Assembly: GCF_001949145.1 (NCBI RefSeq)
Contig: NW_019091555.1
Location: 446,044 to 510,043, forward strand
Length of the DNA stretch: 64,000 nucleotides
From: Acanthaster planci
Taxonomy: Eukaryota > Echinodermata > Asteroidea > Valvatida > Acanthasteridae
Direction: 5' to 3'
How positions within the stretch are numbered: the stretch's first letter is position 1; every line of letters begins with the position of its first letter. This document shows positions 58,754 to 64,000 of the stretch, in pieces. The notes beneath the pieces were generated by a model, which made no database searches, was not told the origin of the DNA, and saw nothing but the letters and a program-made list of their open reading frames with translations. The translations under genes and the position numbers were made by a program.

Positions 58754-61583
58754 GGTTTGGAGACTGGTGGGCTTCTGCACAGCAGGGTGCCAATTAGAGA
58801 CTTTGAATATTCGGTGTTTTCGGTTGGACGGCGGATGCGAGGAAGCTTGGAAGCAGCACTGGGTGCAGCAAAGGTTAACTAAGTTCCATCATGACAGGCT
58901 TGGGATCTGTCGGAGTGATTTCAAAAAGGTTTGAACAGCATTGCTCAAATTCAAATGTTTCAAATTAGTACATCGAGTTTTAAAATTGAACATGCCGGGA
59001 TGAAAATCAATGATGTAAACAAAGGACACAATTCAATTATTTGGTTGCAAAATTCCATTCTTAAAAAGGAATTTCAAGGTGTCACAAGCAAACTTTGAGG
59101 AAGCTGATGCATGTGTCCGGCATCAGGACAAAAATTACCTTCAACTTTTTCCTCTTTGATCTCGCTGGAAGGGAATTAATCACTAATCAGGACAAAACCA
59201 AATAAGGACTAGACATCAGTTAGACTCCCAGCCCCATCAAAGTGTCCTGAAAACCAATAAGGCGAACCATCCCACAAATACGCATATTTTGGGCTTCTGC
59301 TAGGATTTGGTATAAACAATATTCGATCGAACAGAAGGCTGAATACTCCAATGTTAAATTACTTGAACTAACTCAGCCTCAGATTTGAAGCAAAACTATT
59401 ACAATTTGAAACAGATAAAATCCTGTAAAGTTAGTGCTTACAATGTACACATACGGGTAATTATCAGTTTACTCATGCAAATTTAGTTGGGTTTCCTAGA
59501 AACCTTCCTGAACCTTCTAAAATAACTCACACACATTTTTCAACTGTCATACTTCAACATGTAAATGTACACTGTTAGTGGTTGAAGTCCACCTTCCTAC
59601 ATAAATCCTACAAAAGCCTCTAATTCCAACAAAATTCTAGGATTTTTTTAATAAAAATTTTTCACATACATGCTTGAAGCCTAGAAGCTTAAACCAATAA
59701 AATCAAAACACTGACAGGGACCTTTTTAGCAAAGTACATGTACAGCAAGGTCATTTATATTTACTCTGTGACCCCAAGCGACCTCACCCTCATCACTGAC
59801 TAAGCATTTCTGTTTCACCGGTGTATTTCTAGTAAACCAACAGCTGATAACAAAGAGAGAACCAGCGACACCCAGGAGCAACCTCTCATGTGTACATGAC
59901 ATCTGGTGATGAGGTCAGTTTTAAGATTAAGATCGGAACCAGCAACATATACGACTGTGCCATACATAGAAATACATGTACACGTATGTAAAATGTACAG
60001 AGCCGCCAAATCCAATTTTCTTACATTTCCTATCATGAAACAAATTTTTTCACTCTCATTTCAAAGGAATATTTCTGTATCACTTCCTCAAATAAAAATC
60101 CTGCAGAGAACCACCACCAAATGTTTCTGGAAAAAATATTTGTCATTTTGCTCAACTCATTTTAGTGATTAACCAAGACGCAAAGAATAATAGACGTGTA
60201 CTTGTGCATATGTGTACAAATGCTTTTGTATTGGGTGTTAAAATTTGTGCCTACTCTGCCTAGTTTCATTCTCAAAGGCCACTTGTTATCAATAATTTGT
60301 AGTGAAGAAAATGTTCATGCACACACTATACCTGGCATGAACATGTACTGTACATGTACAGCATGCACACATATAATATGCATGTCACAACCCTGCCAGC
60401 AGGCAGGGGAAAAGCTAGAAAAGAAAAAAACATGCAGAGGTCAACTAGATGTCAGCATCCTGGTTCACTGCACTCATTTACAATGTACATGTAGGTACTT
60501 ACATGTACATAAGGGTACAGTGGATTTACATGGACTGGTGTGGGCTTCCTGTACATGTCATGATGTACAGAACAAGTGCATGTGCAGTGCTGGTGGTATC
60601 AATCAATTGCATTTAAGCAAACACTAGGGGGGTCCCAACCAAAGCTTAATGTCAAGTTCAAGTGAGTCGGGTCACTGTCCTGACAAACCCAGTCTTGTGA
60701 CAATTCCAAAGCACACTGTCCAACGTCCTACGTACAGTACATGTGCAGCCCAGGATCAAGTTTTGCAATCTTGTTTACTAATTGTTGACTGATCTCCTAG
60801 ATTTCGGGCAAAGTCCCCCTTTTGACATCAAGTCACAAAAGCCTGGATCGATTATGATCTTAAAAACTATTTACAATGACTCACGGCAAGTGCATTTTCA
60901 ACAGACAATATGGTACAAATTATCAATTTCATCAGGACAGCATCAACCCTAAACTAAAGAAGAGGGGAAAAGGACAGAATTTACCCCCCACCCACCAATA
61001 CTTTCCTGAAACTGCTACGGAGTGGAGATTTTTAGGACCTGGTCTTTAGAATTTCATACACCGAAATCACTAGTTTTTTCCCGTTTCAATATATCAGCCA
61101 TCAGAAAGCAACAATATGTTCTGAAAAGTTAATGAAGCAATTTTTCAGACCACCCTAGTCTCACAGTATTTATGCACAGGGTGTCAAGTGATGTCCAGGT
61201 ATTTCCGGCAGGTGTTTTGAAACTAAACGCATCGTTCTCAGACAATGCTTGACAGAAGGGACAAATCACAAGTTAATTATTTATTCACTGTGCGAAGAAC
61301 AGAGGGGAGGGGCTGCATCATTTATAAACTGGACTGACCTTTTCTTCCACACAAGTAAACACATAGTTATTTATAAACTACAATTTATATCTATAATCTG
61401 TCAGGACTAACTCCTATGTACATGTAGGTAGCGCTGATCACTGTTTAACAAATACATCTCAAATCCACCCAAATGGATTGGGCACATAGACTTCCATTTT
61501 CTGATTCATTTTTGCATTTCTTTCAGTGTGAAAAAATGTACTGGTTCACTTCTTCAGGCAAGGTTGGTGCCCTGAAAAGTGCT

Positions 61584-61810
61584 CAACCCTAACCCCCCAA
61601 GGGTTGCTGGCCCTTACCTTCCCCATTCACACAAAGTTAAACACCCATCTAAGGGACTTAGTGCACAGAGGCTGTTGGACTTTGGTTTTTCTGAGGTATG
61701 CCAAACCCAATGCAAAAGCCAGCTGTTATGGGCCTACCAGGCCTATCCCCACAGAATTAAACACTTTGCTACTGTTTAATTCTGTGCGGTTGGGGAAGGT
61801 TGGGGTCAAA
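61584..61810. mobile_element. Inverted second copy of the 48,995-49,220 element
   Basis: The reverse complement follows the 49.0 kb copy closely through CCCATAACAGCTGGCTTT and GGTTTGGCATACCTCA. The outer TTAA sites are lost (CTCAA and TCAAA), which shows an older insertion. Confidence 0.75.
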
Positions 61811-61931
61811 GATTTTGATGTAAACGCTGTTACTGGGAAAGAGTTATTTCTCAGTTGTGTTTACCAGAAAGCCCTATTCTCATCAATGAATATCTTTTTT
61901 ACCCTGACAACCCTGAATACAAAGTTCTACC

Positions 61932-62070
61932 ATGGTACTACTTAGTAGTAAAATGTAGTACACAGCGCAGTCGCTTGTAAGAGGACATGACCTCATTGTT
62001 CCCTGAAGCCATAAAATACAATAGATAAGACAATGTACCATACAGTGCTATGGCACTATGAATGCACGAC
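61932..62070. mobile_element. Partial inverted copy of the 54.3 kb repeat
   Basis: It shares GCTTGTAAGAGGACATGAC and GATAAGACA with the reverse complement of 54.44-54.59 kb. Only part of the family consensus is present. It lies about 120 bases from the preceding element. Confidence 0.65.
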
Positions 62071-63093
62071 AAAACACACATCTCCATTATTTCAAAGAGG
62101 AACTTGCAAGTTATTAAATAATGTGGAATTACACAATAAACAAAATAAGGACATTTGAGGTGTTCTGTACTGTTGATGGGTCCTGTACTTCCAATTAGAG
62201 ACGTCTCTTCTTTTCAAATTGATCTTTGCGAGGAATGGATAAGATTTGAAAGAAAAAGTGACGGACTACTGCCACGACGATCGTCAGACAGCAGCACAAT
62301 TGAGCAACATCTGAGGTGCTACCAACCAACCAGGCTCATCAATCATGGAAATGTATGCTATACAACTCCTAACAAAGTGGCCTTGTCGTTCTTGTTGGGT
62401 GTGCTCGTTGGATCTGCACTCCACTCAATGATGCTGCACCATAGCAATGATAGGTCGATCCCATACAAAATTTCTGGCTTTACTTCCTTTTTCAAAAGAA
62501 ACCCATGAATTAGAAAAGGTGATGATCTAGTGGTGGTTGGAAATACGTTAATACAGGTATGACAGGATTAACCAGTATCGCAGCAACCCAATCACACGTC
62601 TTTAATCTGGTCATCTGGTTATGTCTGTCGGTTAGAGTTACATGTAGGGTGTTCTTTATAAGATGGGAAGAGTTCAATATACCAATGCCGGTAATTCTTC
62701 CCTACAGTGACTTAATAGCCATCAGAAAGCAAAAACATGAAAAGTTCAATTTTGTGTGTGGATTGTCAAGGGATTTCTAGGTCAGGATGGTTGGAAAAAG
62801 CTCATTTTTGCTAATAATGTAGGTTACACTCTACAAAATATACATGTGCCCAGTAGTTTCATGATATAGGTTACCTAGTATTATTACAGACTTTTTAGGG
62901 GAAGATTTAATCAAGAAAGAGCCAACGGAGGTTTTCTTTGGTACAACTGTAGGGCACTTTTCAACTGACGTTGCATATGGAACCATCAAATAGCAGGAAT
63001 CAGAAAGGCCTATGGAGTAGTACCTTGCCAATGCTTACTGTTCAGGAAGTAGGCAAGTCAAGCATGGAGGAAGGAGTGACAACAGGTGTCAGT

Positions 63094-63170
63094 CACTTCG
63101 CCCCCTTTCCACTTCGCCCCATGTCCACTTCGCCCCTAACCACTTTGCCCCATTACCACTTAGCCCCATT
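63094..63170 (+). repeat. 16-bp tandem array CACTTCGCCCC, five units
   Basis: CACTT starts occur at 63,094, 63,110, 63,126, 63,141 and 63,157, a 15-16 base period. The first three units keep CACTTCGCCCC and the later ones decay. It is the mirror partner of the array at 63.89 kb. Confidence 0.85.
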
Positions 63171-63885
63171 GATTATCATTCATTCTGTTCTTCAGTAGGC
63201 CTAGATGCAACAAGTAAAAACACTGACGTTCAAGTACCCAAATAACAATCGGATAATCCAATTTTCAAAGGCGTAAACAATGATTCTGATTTTCCAACCA
63301 CTGGACCCAAATTTTTCATGTTTCATTGTCGCTGTGGTTAAAACACGAGGGCATGGTGCTGGTTCCAGCCACGCCGCACTTGTGTAAGAGAATGCATGAT
63401 GGAGTGCGGCGACCAGTCTATTCATGCCACGGCGACCATTCATGTACGTGATCCGTCACGCATCGAAACAAAATTGATAGGTTTCTTTACATTAATTTTT
63501 AGTATCTTGTCTATGTGTGTATTTATTTATTTCATCAGTTTAATTTTAGATTGTATTGCTAGTACTTGATGCGAGCTGTTTCCACAAAATTTCCTGAGCG
63601 CCGAGCTTTATCCGATCGCCCGGGTACAGCTGTCTGGATGCATCGACAATTACCAGAACGATGTGAACAGAATTGTGTGTGTCGCTTTGAAATAAAAGAG
63701 GATGAGAAACAACCCCGATGCTAGTCCAACCAAATGCATTAATTCACCATAATGGACAACGCAGGTGACATTTATTTAATGCCGTAGAGTTTTCTAAAAT
63801 AACTACATGTCGTTTCATGCCATTTGTGGAACTCCTCGACCATATTTTGAAGAGGCTTGTATTGTAACACACTCAAAACGGATGG

Positions 63886-64000
63886 CAAAGTGGAAATAGG
63901 GTGAAGTGGGGATGGGGCGAGGTGGGGATGGGGCGAAGTGGAGTTGGGGCGAAGTGGAGATGGGGCAAAGTGGGGATGGGGCGAAGTGGTGCGTGGGCGA
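63886..64000 (+). repeat. 16-bp tandem array GAAGTGGGGATGGGGC, at least six units, runs off the window
   Basis: The unit is the reverse complement of the 63.1 kb array unit. It repeats with a 16-base period to the last base. Together the arrays bracket about 720 bases, so they may be the subterminal repeats of one mobile element. Confidence 0.85.

Larger units (their letters stand above)
58775..64000. other. Upstream region of ivns1abp (5' UTR intron or promoter, repeats)
   Basis: No coding sequence is recognised. The acceptor just above the ivns1abp ATG implies at least one upstream non-coding exon, which could lie here or outside the window. The region contains TACATGTA-rich sequence (60.3-60.6 kb), copies of two repeat families (61.58-61.81 and 61.93-62.07 kb) and inverted 16-bp arrays at 63.1 and 63.9 kb. 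Confidence 0.5.

Noticed and set aside
63094-63170. CRISPR array
   Set aside because: The repeat and period are 16 bases with no unique spacers, and the genome is eukaryotic. It is a simple tandem array.

Overview
This is an animal nuclear sequence: AT-rich, intron-dominated, with GT-AG splicing. I can read three genes, all conserved with vertebrates. An echinoderm is my first guess for the source, with another marine invertebrate such as a lancelet or hemichordate possible. The guess rests on the very frequent TACATGTA palindrome, the repeat families and the gene order; no species-diagnostic sequence was identified.

Layout. (1) 1-15.2 kb shows no recognisable coding sequence and is probably intron 1 of hs2st1. 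(2) 15,244-15,382 (-) is the first coding exon of heparan sulfate 2-O-sulfotransferase (hs2st1). The rest of that gene is not visible here. (3) 15.4-19.3 kb is the divergent region between hs2st1 and selenof, with a YY1-type motif near 18.1 kb. (4) 19,298-25,957 (+) is a complete five-exon selenof (15-kDa selenoprotein). It has an in-frame TGA for selenocysteine at 23,907 and a SECIS stem-loop at 26,161-26,237. (5) 27-33.3 kb is intergenic and holds one clear terminal-inverted-repeat element. (6) 34,297-58,753 (-) is a complete coding model for ivns1abp (BTB-BACK-Kelch). It has eleven coding exons, 2,133 nt, 710 codons plus stop, with a 14.6 kb first intron behind a 28-nt first coding exon. 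(7) 58.8-64 kb lies upstream of ivns1abp and is repeat-rich.

The selenof and ivns1abp exons were joined by eye. All junctions are GT-AG, phases match, and the joined frames follow the human proteins as I remember them. The head-to-head hs2st1/selenof pair matches the human arrangement as I recall it, which suggests an old shared or divergent promoter.

The rest is mobile-element material: tRNA-derived SINEs, several small terminal-inverted-repeat families (one bounded by TTAA and CCCTAA), a 78-bp tandem repeat, a ~165-bp tandem repeat, and an inverted pair of 16-bp arrays at the right edge. I found no CRISPR array, rRNA, intact tRNA gene or viral gene.
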